Shown here one piece after another: positions 10,295-20,748 of a DNA stretch of 55,164 nt (positions are counted from its first letter, which is position 1; the number at the start of each line of letters is the position of its first letter). The notes under the pieces are model-generated. The model saw nothing but the letters and a program-made list of their open reading frames with translations, searched no databases and had not been told where the DNA came from. Source of the DNA: Candidatus Altarchaeota archaeon (lineage in GTDB: Archaea > SpSt-1190). Position numbers and translations under genes: made by a program. The stretch spans positions 1-55,164 of the forward strand of contig JAAOXU010000009.1 in NCBI GenBank assembly GCA_018220935.1. The letters are read 5' to 3'.

Positions 10295-10705
10295 TTATTT
10301 CTTCTTGGGTGTTTCTGCAGCTGACTTTTCTACTTTAATCTCAGGCATCTTAATTGGTAGGGGAAGCAAAAGTTCCTTTGCAATACCGATTGCGATGACG
10401 ACAGGTTCAACAAAGATTCTCTGATATGCTTGTCTGATAATTTCAGTATCAACAATTTTACCGTCTTTTAGAATCTTTTTTGGGTCGACATCAATAAAGT
10501 AAATATTACCACTGACTTCAATTTGACCAAAGTCTGGTTGATATTTGCAGCTAAGTTTGTAACCAGCCTTAACTAGCTCAACTTCACCTGCCTTCTCAAC
10601 ACCAGCACTAGTAAGTGAGGGTTTAACCTCAACAGTCATCCCAGTAGGTAGACTGTCTTTTCGATTAGCCTTAATATTGTCAACGGTTACTCTCCAAATT
10701 GCCAT
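10295..10705 (-). CDS. Conserved hypothetical protein
   Basis: 136-aa ORF MAIWRVTVDNIKANRKDSLP...KMPEIKVEKSAAETPKKK; family not recognised. Confidence 0.6.
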   Translation of the reverse strand: MAIWRVTVDNIKANRKDSLPTGMTVEVKPSLTSAGVEKAGEVELVKAGYKLSCKYQPDFGQIEVSGNIYFIDVDPKKILKDGKIVDTEIIRQAYQRIFVEPVVIAIGIAKELLLPLPIKMPEIKVEKSAAETPKKK

Positions 10706-10876
10706 AGAGACCCGTATTTTCAGTCTATTTAATATTTACCCTATACGTGATTTTTTGGTAGCAACAAACAATTCAAAGTTTTTTTTGTATAAATGTAAAA
10801 TATTTTAATATTTAGCCCCAAGGGCCCAAAAAACTCTCTCAAGAATGGTTTTAAGTAAATGAAGCGAATTTGTAAT

Positions 10877-12577
10877 GTGTGTGGTATCTTTGGATATGTT
10901 GGAGATAAAGATGTTTGTAAAGTTTTGTATCAAGGACTAAAAAGCTTAGAATATCGAGGTTACGATTCTGCAGGAATAGCCGTAATAGGAGATTCACTTT
11001 CATTTGTCAAAGATGCAGGCACAGTAGATCAAGTACTTTCGAGCATTAAGTTGCCCTCCAAACGTGCGGGCATAGCGCACACTAGATGGGCAACTCACGG
11101 TAAACCAAATCAAATAAATTCACACCCTCATTTTGATGAGAATATGAAAGTGGGTGTGACTCACAATGGTATTATTGAAAACTATAAGGAGCTAAAAAAA
11201 GACTTAATGGCAAAAGGTCACACCTTCAAAAGTCAAACTGATACAGAAGTTATTCCACATTTAATTGAAGACTATCTTAAGTTGGGAAACTTTGAAGCTT
11301 TCAAAAAAGCAGTAAGTATGATAAAGGGAAGTTATGCCATTGTTGCTATAATTGATGGAAGTGAAAAAATTTACTTTGCAAGAAAATTTAGTCCATTAGT
11401 TTTAGGCGCAAACGATGAATATTTTGTGGCAAGTGATGTTACTGCATTTTTACGTTGGACTAATCAAGCTATTTTCATTGAAGATGGTGAAGTTGGTTAT
11501 ATCCAAAGCAAAAAGTACTATATCGAAAAAGGTGGAGTTGAAGTAAAAAGAAAGCCAACCACAATTGAGTGGAGTTTTGAGGAAGCCGCTAAAGATGGAT
11601 TTGATCACTTTATGTTAAAAGAAATTTTTGAACAACCAACTACAATTAGAAATACTTTAGTTAGTAAAAAATTAGAAGAATTTGCAAATCACCTTAACAC
11701 ACTAGATAAATTGGTATTAACTTCAGCTGGTACTTCGTATCATGCTGCCAATGCCTTCAAGTATGCCAGTAATATTCCAATTGATGTTATAGTTGCTAGT
11801 GAATTTACTTCGCTTTATCGAGGCGGGGAAATCTTGGCTATTAGTCAGAGTGGAGAGACAGCAGACACTATGACTGCCGTTAGATACGCAAAAAGTTTAG
11901 GTTCAAAAGTTGATGCTTTAGTTAATGTAGTGGGATCAACTCTAACTCGAATAGCAGATAAGACCATCTACACTCACGCGGGACCTGAAATTGGAGTTGC
12001 AGCATCAAAGACGTTTACAGCTCAATTAGCGGCACTTTATGCGGTTGATGCTCATATGAAGGGAAACCCTTTACCACAAATTGATGTAAAACCAGGACTT
12101 TTACATAGTAAAGAGATAAAAAAGTTAGCGACAAAACTCAGTGGTGCAAAAAGTATGTTCTACATTGGGCGCGGTCCAAATTATGTTAGTGCTATGGAAG
12201 GTGCACTAAAAATTAAAGAAATTTCATATATTCATGCTGAAGGTTATCAAGGCGGTGAATTAAAACACGGTCCACTCGCATTAATTGAGAAAGGTGTACC
12301 CGTAGTTGCAATTTGTCCTAGTGACAAATACCGCGAGAAAATGATTGGTAATATTGAAGAAGTAAAAACTCGTGACGCATATATTATTGGAATTGGACAA
12401 GAAGATGATAATGAATTAAAGAGCTTATCTGACACATTCTTTGGCATGCCAAAAACTGATTATCCAACTGTTACCTACGCAGTTCCCTTACAGCTTCTTG
12501 CATACCACACAGCTGTTATTATGGGACGAAACCCTGATAAGCCAAGGAACCTTGCTAAGAGCGTGACCGTGGAGTAA
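10877..12577 (+). CDS. glmS: Glutamine--fructose-6-phosphate aminotransferase (isomerizing)
   Basis: GTG start gives Cys2 (V/M-CGIFGYVGDKD); SIS domains; C-terminus DKPRNLAKSVTVE. Confidence 0.96.
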   Translation: MCGIFGYVGDKDVCKVLYQGLKSLEYRGYDSAGIAVIGDSLSFVKDAGTVDQVLSSIKLPSKRAGIAHTRWATHGKPNQINSHPHFDENMKVGVTHNGIIENYKELKKDLMAKGHTFKSQTDTEVIPHLIEDYLKLGNFEAFKKAVSMIKGSYAIVAIIDGSEKIYFARKFSPLVLGANDEYFVASDVTAFLRWTNQAIFIEDGEVGYIQSKKYYIEKGGVEVKRKPTTIEWSFEEAAKDGFDHFMLKEIFEQPTTIRNTLVSKKLEEFANHLNTLDKLVLTSAGTSYHAANAFKYASNIPIDVIVASEFTSLYRGGEILAISQSGETADTMTAVRYAKSLGSKVDALVNVVGSTLTRIADKTIYTHAGPEIGVAASKTFTAQLAALYAVDAHMKGNPLPQIDVKPGLLHSKEIKKLATKLSGAKSMFYIGRGPNYVSAMEGALKIKEISYIHAEGYQGGELKHGPLALIEKGVPVVAICPSDKYREKMIGNIEEVKTRDAYIIGIGQEDDNELKSLSDTFFGMPKTDYPTVTYAVPLQLLAYHTAVIMGRNPDKPRNLAKSVTVE

Positions 12578-13286
12578 CTTCACTTAAACGTTCACCAGTA
12601 AGGTTCCTACAAATGGCTTTCACCAGATGATTAATTCGGTTTGATACATTAGAACTTTTACCCTCAAGTCGCAGACTAGCACGGGGTAAATCATAACCCA
12701 GACTCGTTGTTCTCATACGGTTTGACTTGTCAACAATACCACCAATAAGGTAATTAGTTTTTGGACTAAAGTTTTTTATTACGTCTTCTGCATTCGGATC
12801 AAGTACAATAGCGTCCCCTTCAAATTTTTCAGTTAAAATTTCACCAAAAAATTCACGACCTTTTGCCCATTGTTGTATTTCAGGTGGAGTTGAAGCAAAT
12901 ACTAAATTCTTGTCCCATAAGTAATCACGAATTGCAGTCAAGGTGTACTCCATTTGTTTAGTCAATAAATTACGCTCTTCTTTAGTATGATAACACCAAA
13001 GTGAATAATCAATTATTATTTTTGGACCAAATTCTGGAATTTTTAATTTAAGTTTTTCACCTTTTTTTGAACCAAAAAGTTCTGTTGATAGTTCTCCTGG
13101 ACCTAAAAGGTGACTAAAATCCCCTAATTTTTCAGCTAAGCTACCAGTAAAACTCCCTTTTCTTAGCCCCAATAAGCCCCTATTGAGCTTAATTGCTAAT
13201 TGATTGAGATTTCTTTCATTTGATTTAATTGAAGTGTGGCCTAAGTTAATCATGTGCTCAGAAAAATAGTCTTTAGGTGTCCTCAT
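12555..13286 (-). CDS. Trm10-like SPOUT tRNA (m1G/m1A9) methyltransferase
   Basis: C-terminal NYLIGGIVDKSNRMRTTSLGYDLPRASLRLEGKSSNVSNRINHLVKAI resembles the Trm10 SPOUT cofactor-binding region. Confidence 0.6.
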   Translation of the reverse strand: MRTPKDYFSEHMINLGHTSIKSNERNLNQLAIKLNRGLLGLRKGSFTGSLAEKLGDFSHLLGPGELSTELFGSKKGEKLKLKIPEFGPKIIIDYSLWCYHTKEERNLLTKQMEYTLTAIRDYLWDKNLVFASTPPEIQQWAKGREFFGEILTEKFEGDAIVLDPNAEDVIKNFSPKTNYLIGGIVDKSNRMRTTSLGYDLPRASLRLEGKSSNVSNRINHLVKAICRNLTGERLSEVTPRSRS

Positions 13287-13387
13287 AAGGAGATTTAGAT
13301 AAAGTCTTAATCAATGTTATGGTAACTACCATATTCATTTTTCTACTTCATAGTTAAATATATAATCCGCATCGGTATTCCGGGGCT

Positions 13388-13801
13388 ATGGATGACTTAA
13401 AACAAGAAACTAAAGAAGTCGTTTATACTATGAGGATGAAAAACGGACACCCCAAGGAGATTTGGGGTCATGAAAATAATGACGGTAACTCTCTTTTATT
13501 TGGAAAAATTGACCCAACAATATCATATTTTAGAGTGTATGGTATGGGGTCAGCACTTGAAAGTTTTCTACAAAAATATAAAGAAAATTTTACAGGAGAT
13601 GACGAAATTTTAATTGAGTTATCCAAAAAAGACTATGGCGTTACAATCAACGATAGACAAATTGCAATGTCACTTAACGAACAAGATAATCTCAACAACA
13701 TACTTAGTGATACTAATGCAACATATATGAAAATTTCACGAACACCAATAGGTTCAGAAGACCGGTATGATGCTACATACACAATAGGCATCAAAAACTA
13801 G
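13388..13801 (+). CDS. Hypothetical protein
   Basis: 137-aa ORF with its own start; family not recognised. Confidence 0.5.
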   Translation: MDDLKQETKEVVYTMRMKNGHPKEIWGHENNDGNSLLFGKIDPTISYFRVYGMGSALESFLQKYKENFTGDDEILIELSKKDYGVTINDRQIAMSLNEQDNLNNILSDTNATYMKISRTPIGSEDRYDATYTIGIKN

Positions 13802-13804
13802 AAG

Positions 13805-14185
13805 GTGAATAAAATGAATGATAAAAAAACTGTAACGTATACAATATACCCAGAACACAGAAATAGACAAGTGTTATCAATAACACAAAAAGATCTAAAA
13901 AAATTGTTCCCAAATATTGAGAGTGACAAAGAGTCAATAAGAGCAAAGGGAAAATTATATGGATTTAACGGGCACTTTGGGGAATATGAGCGTCTTTTAG
14001 TTCATCGTTTGGAGGAAGGTATATACCAAATTACAAGAGATGGTATGGATCTTGAGCCTAATAAAGAAAAAGAATCTCAAAGAATTGTGGAATCCACATT
14101 TCCGAGTGCAACTAAAATTGAAGTAAAAACATTGGGAAAATCGTATAATCCACGAAAAAATTATCAGATAGTGATTGATGAGTAG
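13805..14185 (+). CDS. Hypothetical protein
   Basis: 126-aa ORF 3 nt downstream of the previous ORF (start may be ATG 13814 or 13817); family not recognised. Confidence 0.5.
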   Translation: MNKMNDKKTVTYTIYPEHRNRQVLSITQKDLKKLFPNIESDKESIRAKGKLYGFNGHFGEYERLLVHRLEEGIYQITRDGMDLEPNKEKESQRIVESTFPSATKIEVKTLGKSYNPRKNYQIVIDE

Positions 14186-14236
14186 ATAAGTAAACTTAAC
14201 CACTTTCTTTTTATCTTACTAATTTCATAGATAAAT

Positions 14237-15505
14237 ATGGCAAATCCAAAGGGAATGCGTGATATTCCACCAGAACTAGCAATACTACGTAAAGATGTAT
14301 TTTCTAGACTTAGTAAGGTCTTTGAATCCTTTGGTTTTGATCCACTTGAGACTCCAATTGTAGAATTATGGAGTACCTTAAAGGGTAAGTATGGGGAAGA
14401 TGCTGAAAATAAGTTAATTTATGCGTTTAAAGACAAGTGGGGAGGCAGAGAACTCGCACTTAGATATGATCTAACAGTCCCTTTAGCAAGATTTATGAGT
14501 GAGACTCAAGTCCCACTACCATTCAAACGATATGCAATAGGACGTGTGTATCGTCATGAAGAACCCCAAAAAGGGAGATACAGAGAATTTTATCAGTGTG
14601 ATGCTGATATTGTAGGTTCATCGGAACCAAGTGCCGATGCTGAAATTTTATCAGTTATTGGTAAAGTTATGAAGGAGTTTAAGCTCCCAGGATATGCAGT
14701 TCAAGTAAATGACAGGCGACTTCTTCGCGGTATTTTTGAGAAAGGTCTTGGAATTAACAGGAATATTTTACGCGTATATAGGGAAATTGACAAGCTTGAC
14801 AAGGTTGGTTGGGGGAAAGTGCGCGATGAACTGAAGCAATTTGTCCCCGTTAATACTGTCAGAAAAATCAAGGACGTAATTGATATTTCAGGTGGACCGT
14901 TTGATGTTATGGAGGAAGTTAGTTGTCAATTCAAAGGAATACCTGAAGTTAAGAGTGCACTAAAGGATTTAGAAGAAATATTTGAATTAACTAAAAAGAC
15001 TAAGAGTAGACTAAACCTTTCAATGGTTAGAGGTCTTGATTATTATACAGGTCCCATATTTGAGACCATTGTAAAAGAACCAAAAATTGGTAGTATTACA
15101 GGTGGAGGCAGGTACGATACATTACTAGGTAGATACGGTAAAAATTTACCAGCAACTGGTACTACAATTGGAGTTGAAAGATTAATTGATGTAGGACTAG
15201 AACTTGGAATTTTCAAGTTGAAGAAGACTATTAGTCAAGTTTATGTCGTTGATTTAGGAGCAAAAGAATATGCGTGGCGAGTTGCAAAAATGCTTAGAGA
15301 AAAAAACATTCCAACACGAGTTGACCTTATGGGAAGAAACTGGAAGAAACAACTTCTTGAGGCAGAAAAAATGAAAATTACTTATGTCGTGCTTGTTGGG
15401 CCAAAGGAAGAGAAGAAAGGAGAAGCCACAGTAATTAACAAAGAGAGTGGTAAGAAGAAAATAGTAAAATTAATTGACTTATCAAAAACAATTAGAAACT
15501 TCTAA
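14237..15505 (+). CDS. hisS: Histidyl-tRNA synthetase
   Basis: GMRDIPPE, RYDLTVPLARF, YRHEEPQKGRYREFYQCDAD, GLDYYTGPIFE, GGGRYDTLLG motifs. Confidence 0.96.
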   Translation: MANPKGMRDIPPELAILRKDVFSRLSKVFESFGFDPLETPIVELWSTLKGKYGEDAENKLIYAFKDKWGGRELALRYDLTVPLARFMSETQVPLPFKRYAIGRVYRHEEPQKGRYREFYQCDADIVGSSEPSADAEILSVIGKVMKEFKLPGYAVQVNDRRLLRGIFEKGLGINRNILRVYREIDKLDKVGWGKVRDELKQFVPVNTVRKIKDVIDISGGPFDVMEEVSCQFKGIPEVKSALKDLEEIFELTKKTKSRLNLSMVRGLDYYTGPIFETIVKEPKIGSITGGGRYDTLLGRYGKNLPATGTTIGVERLIDVGLELGIFKLKKTISQVYVVDLGAKEYAWRVAKMLREKNIPTRVDLMGRNWKKQLLEAEKMKITYVVLVGPKEEKKGEATVINKESGKKKIVKLIDLSKTIRNF

Positions 15506-15875
15506 GGAGGTTTAGTACTTCATAAACTAGTATGGGCGCTGCTGTTGCTGCATCAAGGTTTTTAGACAAACTAACAGATTCACCCATCTTTTTACCAAAG
15601 AAAAGCATTACTGAAAAATCTTGTTTTAATTTTACTGCTAAGTCTTCAGGTTCCCCACCCCGAGAACTATAGTGAAAAACAAAATTTGGATTAAAAAACA
15701 TTTTAGCTTCATCTGGACCCATGAAGATTACACTTCGATTTTTTTCTTCAGCTAATTTTTTTAGTTCTTCATTTCTCTCACCCAATACGGGGAGCACTTG
15801 TGGAAATTCAAAAATACCTTTCAAAAAATGCTCGGGCTCGGTGCCCTGGTAAAATACAATTAGTTGGCCTCCCAC
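15492..15875 (-). CDS. Hypothetical protein
   Basis: 127-aa ORF convergent with and overlapping the hisS 3' end. Confidence 0.45.
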   Translation of the reverse strand: MGGQLIVFYQGTEPEHFLKGIFEFPQVLPVLGERNEELKKLAEEKNRSVIFMGPDEAKMFFNPNFVFHYSSRGGEPEDLAVKLKQDFSVMLFFGKKMGESVSLSKNLDAATAAPILVYEVLNLLRSF

Positions 15876-15904
15876 AAAATTAATGGTATCTAGACATATA
15901 TATC

Positions 15905-16327
15905 TTATACGAAGTCGGCAAGGGTCTCCTTGTATATTGAGACATCTAAATCCAAAATCATGTCAGTTATCCACTTAAGAAAGCGTGTTACTTTTTGTTT
16001 GTCTGAGGTCACCCAATTTTTTAGAAGCTCGTGTATTACAACTTCATCTTCCTTTTCGTGATCCCAGTTTAGGCCTTTTAGTTTATGTGCTAGGTAAGCG
16101 TCATATGGCAAGATACCCTGAAGCATTAGCATTGATATAGCAGGATATCCAGGACGCCCAGTATCGGTTATGGGGTCGTTACTCGTGACCATATTTTTAC
16201 TTGGACTCCACTTCACAGTGTATTCATCAATTTTTGCAATATGAGACTCACCAAGTTTCACTCGTTCATCAGCAATAGCAGCAAGTGCACGTAATACTTC
16301 AAGACGAGATGGGGCCTTTAACTCCAT
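15905..16327 (-). CDS. Hypothetical protein
   Basis: 140-aa ORF with good start; no recognised family. Confidence 0.55.
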   Translation of the reverse strand: MELKAPSRLEVLRALAAIADERVKLGESHIAKIDEYTVKWSPSKNMVTSNDPITDTGRPGYPAISMLMLQGILPYDAYLAHKLKGLNWDHEKEDEVVIHELLKNWVTSDKQKVTRFLKWITDMILDLDVSIYKETLADFV

Positions 16328-16366
16328 AAAACTATAGGGTGGGTACGTTTTTAAACGTGTGTTCGT

Positions 16367-17101
16367 ATGGTTTTAGTGCTTGAAACACTCACAAAACTTA
16401 TAGTTGACCCAATATTCAAAGGAGATTTGTATAATCCTTTAAACACGGCAATTTACGCAGTAATATTCATTTTGAGTGTAGAAGCTTTTTGGAAATTATT
16501 TGCTAAACGAGAAAAGCAAAACGAACTTAGAAGTGCAGCACTTCCATTCATAATTTTAGGTGGCCTCATACGTTTTGCAGACTCAAGGTGGTGGCCAAGA
16601 AATCCACTCACAGTAACACCGGGTGTATTTTTTATGGTCTTGTTTTTGTTTTTGGGTTTGTATAAGTGGTTAGGTCCTAAAAAAACCAGAAGTGTTGGTG
16701 TCTTACTTTCAATACTCGTACTCGCAATCGACTTCTTAATACTTAGATTCACCAAAGTTTTTTGGTTGGTACCAGTACTTGGTATGACTTATGGTTTGTA
16801 TCTTTTGTTTAGAAACTTAAAATTCATGGATGATGTATTTGCTTGGGTCCCACATATTTTTGAGGCGTGGATTACTAGCTTTGGGGTATATTTTGGGTTG
16901 ATTGAAGAACACGTATTAGCGAGAAGTTTAATGGAAGTAAATCCTTTTTTATTTGGTTTAGTTAAGACCTTACTCATACCAGTCATAATGTATCTAATAA
17001 AAGATACCGAGAAAAAGCAGAGATTTTTTGTTGGAACCATAATTGGTGCAATAGGAATTGGGCCTGGACTTCGAGATCTTTTGGAGTTTCTAAGCCTTTA
17101 G
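16367..17101 (+). CDS. DUF63 family multi-TM membrane protein
   Basis: VDPIFKGDLYNPLNTAIYAVIF..., LRFADSRWWPRNPLTVTPGVFFM; resembles archaeal DUF63. Confidence 0.75.
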   Translation: MVLVLETLTKLIVDPIFKGDLYNPLNTAIYAVIFILSVEAFWKLFAKREKQNELRSAALPFIILGGLIRFADSRWWPRNPLTVTPGVFFMVLFLFLGLYKWLGPKKTRSVGVLLSILVLAIDFLILRFTKVFWLVPVLGMTYGLYLLFRNLKFMDDVFAWVPHIFEAWITSFGVYFGLIEEHVLARSLMEVNPFLFGLVKTLLIPVIMYLIKDTEKKQRFFVGTIIGAIGIGPGLRDLLEFLSL

Positions 17102-17488
17102 GTGAGAAAAATGGATACAATAGTAATTGTGTTTGATACGAGTTTTTTGATAAATGCAATTAAGGCAAAAGTTGATCCCCTCCATGAGATCAAAATGCGT
17201 ATTGGATTGTATGAAGCCATAATTCCAACGGCAGTAATGGATGAACTAAATAGACTAAAAAAAAGCAATATTAATGCAAATGTAGTACTTGAACTTCTAA
17301 AAAAAAGACCTCATATTATAGTGCCCAGCGGGGAAGTTGCAGATGATGCAGTAGTTCACATTGCAGCAGAAAGAAAAGCAAAAGTTGCAAGTACCGATAA
17401 AGATGTTAGACGAAGAGCAAAGGCACTTGAGCTGGACTTAGTCACATTACGAGACGGCAGACATATTTGGATTGACGGCATGATTTAA
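17102..17488 (+). CDS. PIN domain protein (Fcf1/Nob1-like)
   Basis: VFDTSFLINAIKAK...PTAVMDELNRLKK...VASTDKDVRRRAKALELDLVTLRDGRHIWI; acidic PIN residues present. Start GTG 17102 or ATG 17111. Confidence 0.8.
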   Translation: MRKMDTIVIVFDTSFLINAIKAKVDPLHEIKMRIGLYEAIIPTAVMDELNRLKKSNINANVVLELLKKRPHIIVPSGEVADDAVVHIAAERKAKVASTDKDVRRRAKALELDLVTLRDGRHIWIDGMI

Positions 17489-17532
17489 CCAACTTCGGAA
17501 AGATTTAACTATGCAATAGCAATATGTGTTAG

Positions 17533-17952
17533 ATGCAAGATTGGAGAGATGGCTTTCGTGCTTTTATTAGTATTAGTAAAGCCTTTTTTGCATATCTTCT
17601 ATTTTCTAGACCTGAAGTGATTATAGCGATCTTGCCAATTACTTTATTAAGTATTTTTTTAGACATAAAAGCAACACGTGATTTTTCAGTATTAAAACTA
17701 GAAGACGGGGAAATTTTAATCCCAAGTAAACCAAGGATGCAAAGAATTTTAGGTTATTCACTTCTTATGGACTTACTAATGCTCGTCGTTTTACTGATTT
17801 TTGTTGGTGGATACGACAGCGTAATATTGACTAACACCATGGTATTTTATTCACTTTACTTGTTTGAGACAAGCGCTGCTAAAGTAGTGATTGAAGCATA
17901 TAGACCTGAATTAGAGAAAACACATGAACTTTGGGTTGAAAACGAAGCCTAA
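17533..17952 (+). CDS. Hypothetical membrane protein
   Basis: 139 aa with several predicted TM helices. Confidence 0.5.
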   Translation: MQDWRDGFRAFISISKAFFAYLLFSRPEVIIAILPITLLSIFLDIKATRDFSVLKLEDGEILIPSKPRMQRILGYSLLMDLLMLVVLLIFVGGYDSVILTNTMVFYSLYLFETSAAKVVIEAYRPELEKTHELWVENEA

Positions 17953-17961
17953 AAATTTCAT

Positions 17962-19218
17962 TCACTTAATTAGTGTCGCACTCTCTCCACCGTGCCAACT
18001 TACACGTGGTCTCATTCTAATTTGATATACTTTCTCGGCATTATCATCTAAAATAACTGCAGCACCTTTGTACCGAGGCAGATTTGAGAGATATTTGTCA
18101 AGTGGGAATTGCATATAATTACCCATAATCGAATTTAGTGCATCAATATCCAGTTGTGCTGTAACTCTGTGACTAAGAACTATATCAGCTTGAGTCATAA
18201 CATCTGTGTGGATTTTTCCAGGTTGCTGAGTTGCTAATACTAAAGTTATACCAGGTTGTCTTCCTTCCCTAATTACTTGAATTAAGGCTCTTGCGGAAGG
18301 AGTATCTAATACAGGTGGGAGATATTCATGTGCTTCATCAATTAGAATCCAAGGCATTGGAAGTTTTGATTTTTCTTCACGAGATATTTCCATATGTTTT
18401 GTAATTGCTGATTTTTCTTCACCCTTTCTAGCCACAACTCTAGCTTCAAATATTTTTTTACTAATTAAGCCAATTAGTAAACTTTTTACATTTTGACCCA
18501 AAAGTGAGAGATCAAGAGCATTAATCATACCAGGGGCAAGTAGATCTTTTATTTTAGTGCCCTTATCACTAAAGATTCCCCAAGCCTTGGCTGCATTTAA
18601 TCTATTTATCAAAGCGTCCTTAATGTGTTGTTCTGCTTTTTTGTCACTTTCTGTTAAAGTAGCCATTTCACTCAAACTGTCGGGTTTATTTCTTAAGACC
18701 CGCTCAAACAAAATCCCGAGTGGTGAGAATAGTTTAATATCAAAAGTTTGAATCCAGTCACCAATAGTTAAGTCACTAGGATGTATTGCAAGTATGCCAT
18801 CAGGTTTAATCCCAGACTCTTCATATTTTTTAGTCCAACCTTCTGGAACCAAGACTCGTACAGGCATAGACTTAGGCTCTAATCCCCATTTTTTAATGTC
18901 TCTAGCTTGTCTTGCATTGGGATACTTCATAGTCCAGTAAATACCCATCGTATCAAATATTACAACTGAAAGTTTTTCTCTCAGTCGTCTTGGGAGAAAT
19001 ATTATCTCCTCAGCGATAACTCCTAAAGTATAACTTTTTCCTTGACCCCTTTTACCTGAGACTAATATTACGTGAGGACGTGCTAAGTCAAGTAAAACAT
19101 CATTAGCTAAATTTACTTTGTCACCAGTCCTAACATAGTGTTTTCCCAAAACTGCAAGACCATCATCTCCAAACTTCTTTTTGTCTTCTTCGTCTCGTCC
19201 AATAACAATGGGCCTCAC
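17962..19218 (-). CDS. HerA-like ATPase (DUF87/FtsK-HerA superfamily)
   Basis: Walker A SGKRGQGKSY, Walker B WILIDEAHEYLP, REGRQPGITLVLATQQPGKI. Confidence 0.85.
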   Translation of the reverse strand: MRPIVIGRDEEDKKKFGDDGLAVLGKHYVRTGDKVNLANDVLLDLARPHVILVSGKRGQGKSYTLGVIAEEIIFLPRRLREKLSVVIFDTMGIYWTMKYPNARQARDIKKWGLEPKSMPVRVLVPEGWTKKYEESGIKPDGILAIHPSDLTIGDWIQTFDIKLFSPLGILFERVLRNKPDSLSEMATLTESDKKAEQHIKDALINRLNAAKAWGIFSDKGTKIKDLLAPGMINALDLSLLGQNVKSLLIGLISKKIFEARVVARKGEEKSAITKHMEISREEKSKLPMPWILIDEAHEYLPPVLDTPSARALIQVIREGRQPGITLVLATQQPGKIHTDVMTQADIVLSHRVTAQLDIDALNSIMGNYMQFPLDKYLSNLPRYKGAAVILDDNAEKVYQIRMRPRVSWHGGESATLIK

Positions 19219-19264
19219 AAGAAGAGTAGTAGGAGAAACATATAAGGCTTATTAGAAACCGTTT

Positions 19265-19471
19265 CTATCGGCGTGGCTTTCTTGGCATTCCCCTAAAGCC
19301 TTCTTTTATCCTTCGTTTAGACTCGTGCACTCCAATACCCCTGTGTTTTGCACAAGCAATGCAGTAGTACATCTTTCTATGTTCACCAAAGACACGTTTG
19401 AAAACTGGTGCTGCCTTAGACCGGGGAGTATTTCTCCCACAAGACTCACACTTAATATTACGTTCTCTCAC
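19265..19471 (-). CDS. Ribosomal protein eS26-like zinc protein
   Basis: IKCESCGRNTPRSKAAP...YYCIACAKHRGIGVHESKRR matches the CxxCxR-P-KA...YYCxxCAxH pattern of S26e. Confidence 0.7.
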   Translation of the reverse strand: MRERNIKCESCGRNTPRSKAAPVFKRVFGEHRKMYYCIACAKHRGIGVHESKRRIKEGFRGMPRKPRR

Positions 19472-20697
19472 TTCGTTTCACCTTTTAGATCGCTAAGAGT
19501 AAGGACCGTAACACCAGTTAAACCAGCCTCAGAATCCTTACCTACAATTAATCCAACACCATGGTTTTTACTAATTCCAACAATGCGCCTGTCAACTGTA
19601 CCATCAAGTACAACAGTATCTGCCTTTAGAATTTCTAAGTATCGTCCAAGTTCAACAGTTGGAACTTTACCCAAGATTTCAGAGTCACGTAAAAGGTAAG
19701 CACCTTTAGTCCCTACTAAATCATCAAGAAGCTTCTTGAAAGATTCTTTCTTCTCGTTACTAACTTCAACTTCAGGCGTCCTAGTACGTCTTACTGGACC
19801 TCTTCGTCTTGAAGATGTATCTTTTTCAAATTTATTTGAATGTGTACCTTCAAAACTAACTTCTAAATTTTTTCTTGCTTGCTCAGCAGATTCTTGACCA
19901 CGAAGCGCTTTGTGAATTTCTTTTTTAGTTAGTTCTTCAACTTCCTTGCCATCGGGCGCCTTAGTTACAAAATCAATTTCTGACGACATTAGTAGTTCTT
20001 TAACTATCAAATCCCCACCCCTGTCACCATCAACAAATAGTGTTACAATTTTACGCTTAGCTAATTCAATTATGTCCTTTGGAATTTTATTTCCACCAAT
20101 TGAAACTACATTTTTTATGCCATTTCTAAGTAAGTTTAGAACGTCTGCTCTACCCTCAACAATTATGACATCATCACTAGCCTCAACACTAGGTCCTGAT
20201 GGTAATTTACTAACACCATAAGTCACAAGTTCAGCCTGTCTTACTGAATCAGTAATTTCTTCTAAAATTTCTTGACTATCAGGGCCACTCATCAACATAT
20301 CTTTTAGGATATTTTTTGCTCTATCCATAATATATTTACGTTTAATTTCCCTCACGTCTTCAACTGAGACTGCCTTAACTTTAGCTTCACACGGACCAAT
20401 TCTGTCAATTGTTTCAAGAGACGCTGCAACTATTGCAGTTTCAGCTTTGTCCATGCTACTAGGTAATTCAATGACACCACTAGTCTTACCATTTTTTGAA
20501 GATAATCTAACTTCTATCCTTCCGATTCGCCCCGATTTCTGGAGCTCACGCAATTCTAGTTCCGACCCAAGGAGACCTTCGGTCTGTCCAAATACCGCAC
20601 CGATAATATCGGGCTTTTCAACGACGCCTGTGGCGACGATTTCAGCTTTGACTATATATTTTGCAGCTACTGGGCTAATTTTCCCCATAGCAATCAC
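19468..20697 (-). CDS. dnaG: Archaeal DnaG-type primase (TOPRIM)
   Basis: GQTEGLLGSELELRELQKSGRIGRIEV...; TOPRIM VIIVEGRADVLNLLRNGIKNVVSIGG ... TLFVDGDRGGDLI. Confidence 0.93.
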   Translation of the reverse strand: MIAMGKISPVAAKYIVKAEIVATGVVEKPDIIGAVFGQTEGLLGSELELRELQKSGRIGRIEVRLSSKNGKTSGVIELPSSMDKAETAIVAASLETIDRIGPCEAKVKAVSVEDVREIKRKYIMDRAKNILKDMLMSGPDSQEILEEITDSVRQAELVTYGVSKLPSGPSVEASDDVIIVEGRADVLNLLRNGIKNVVSIGGNKIPKDIIELAKRKIVTLFVDGDRGGDLIVKELLMSSEIDFVTKAPDGKEVEELTKKEIHKALRGQESAEQARKNLEVSFEGTHSNKFEKDTSSRRRGPVRRTRTPEVEVSNEKKESFKKLLDDLVGTKGAYLLRDSEILGKVPTVELGRYLEILKADTVVLDGTVDRRIVGISKNHGVGLIVGKDSEAGLTGVTVLTLSDLKGETK

Positions 20698-20748
20698 CTA
20701 AGCATTTTCAGAGATGATGGTTTAAAAAGGTGCGTTGTTATAGTTTTG

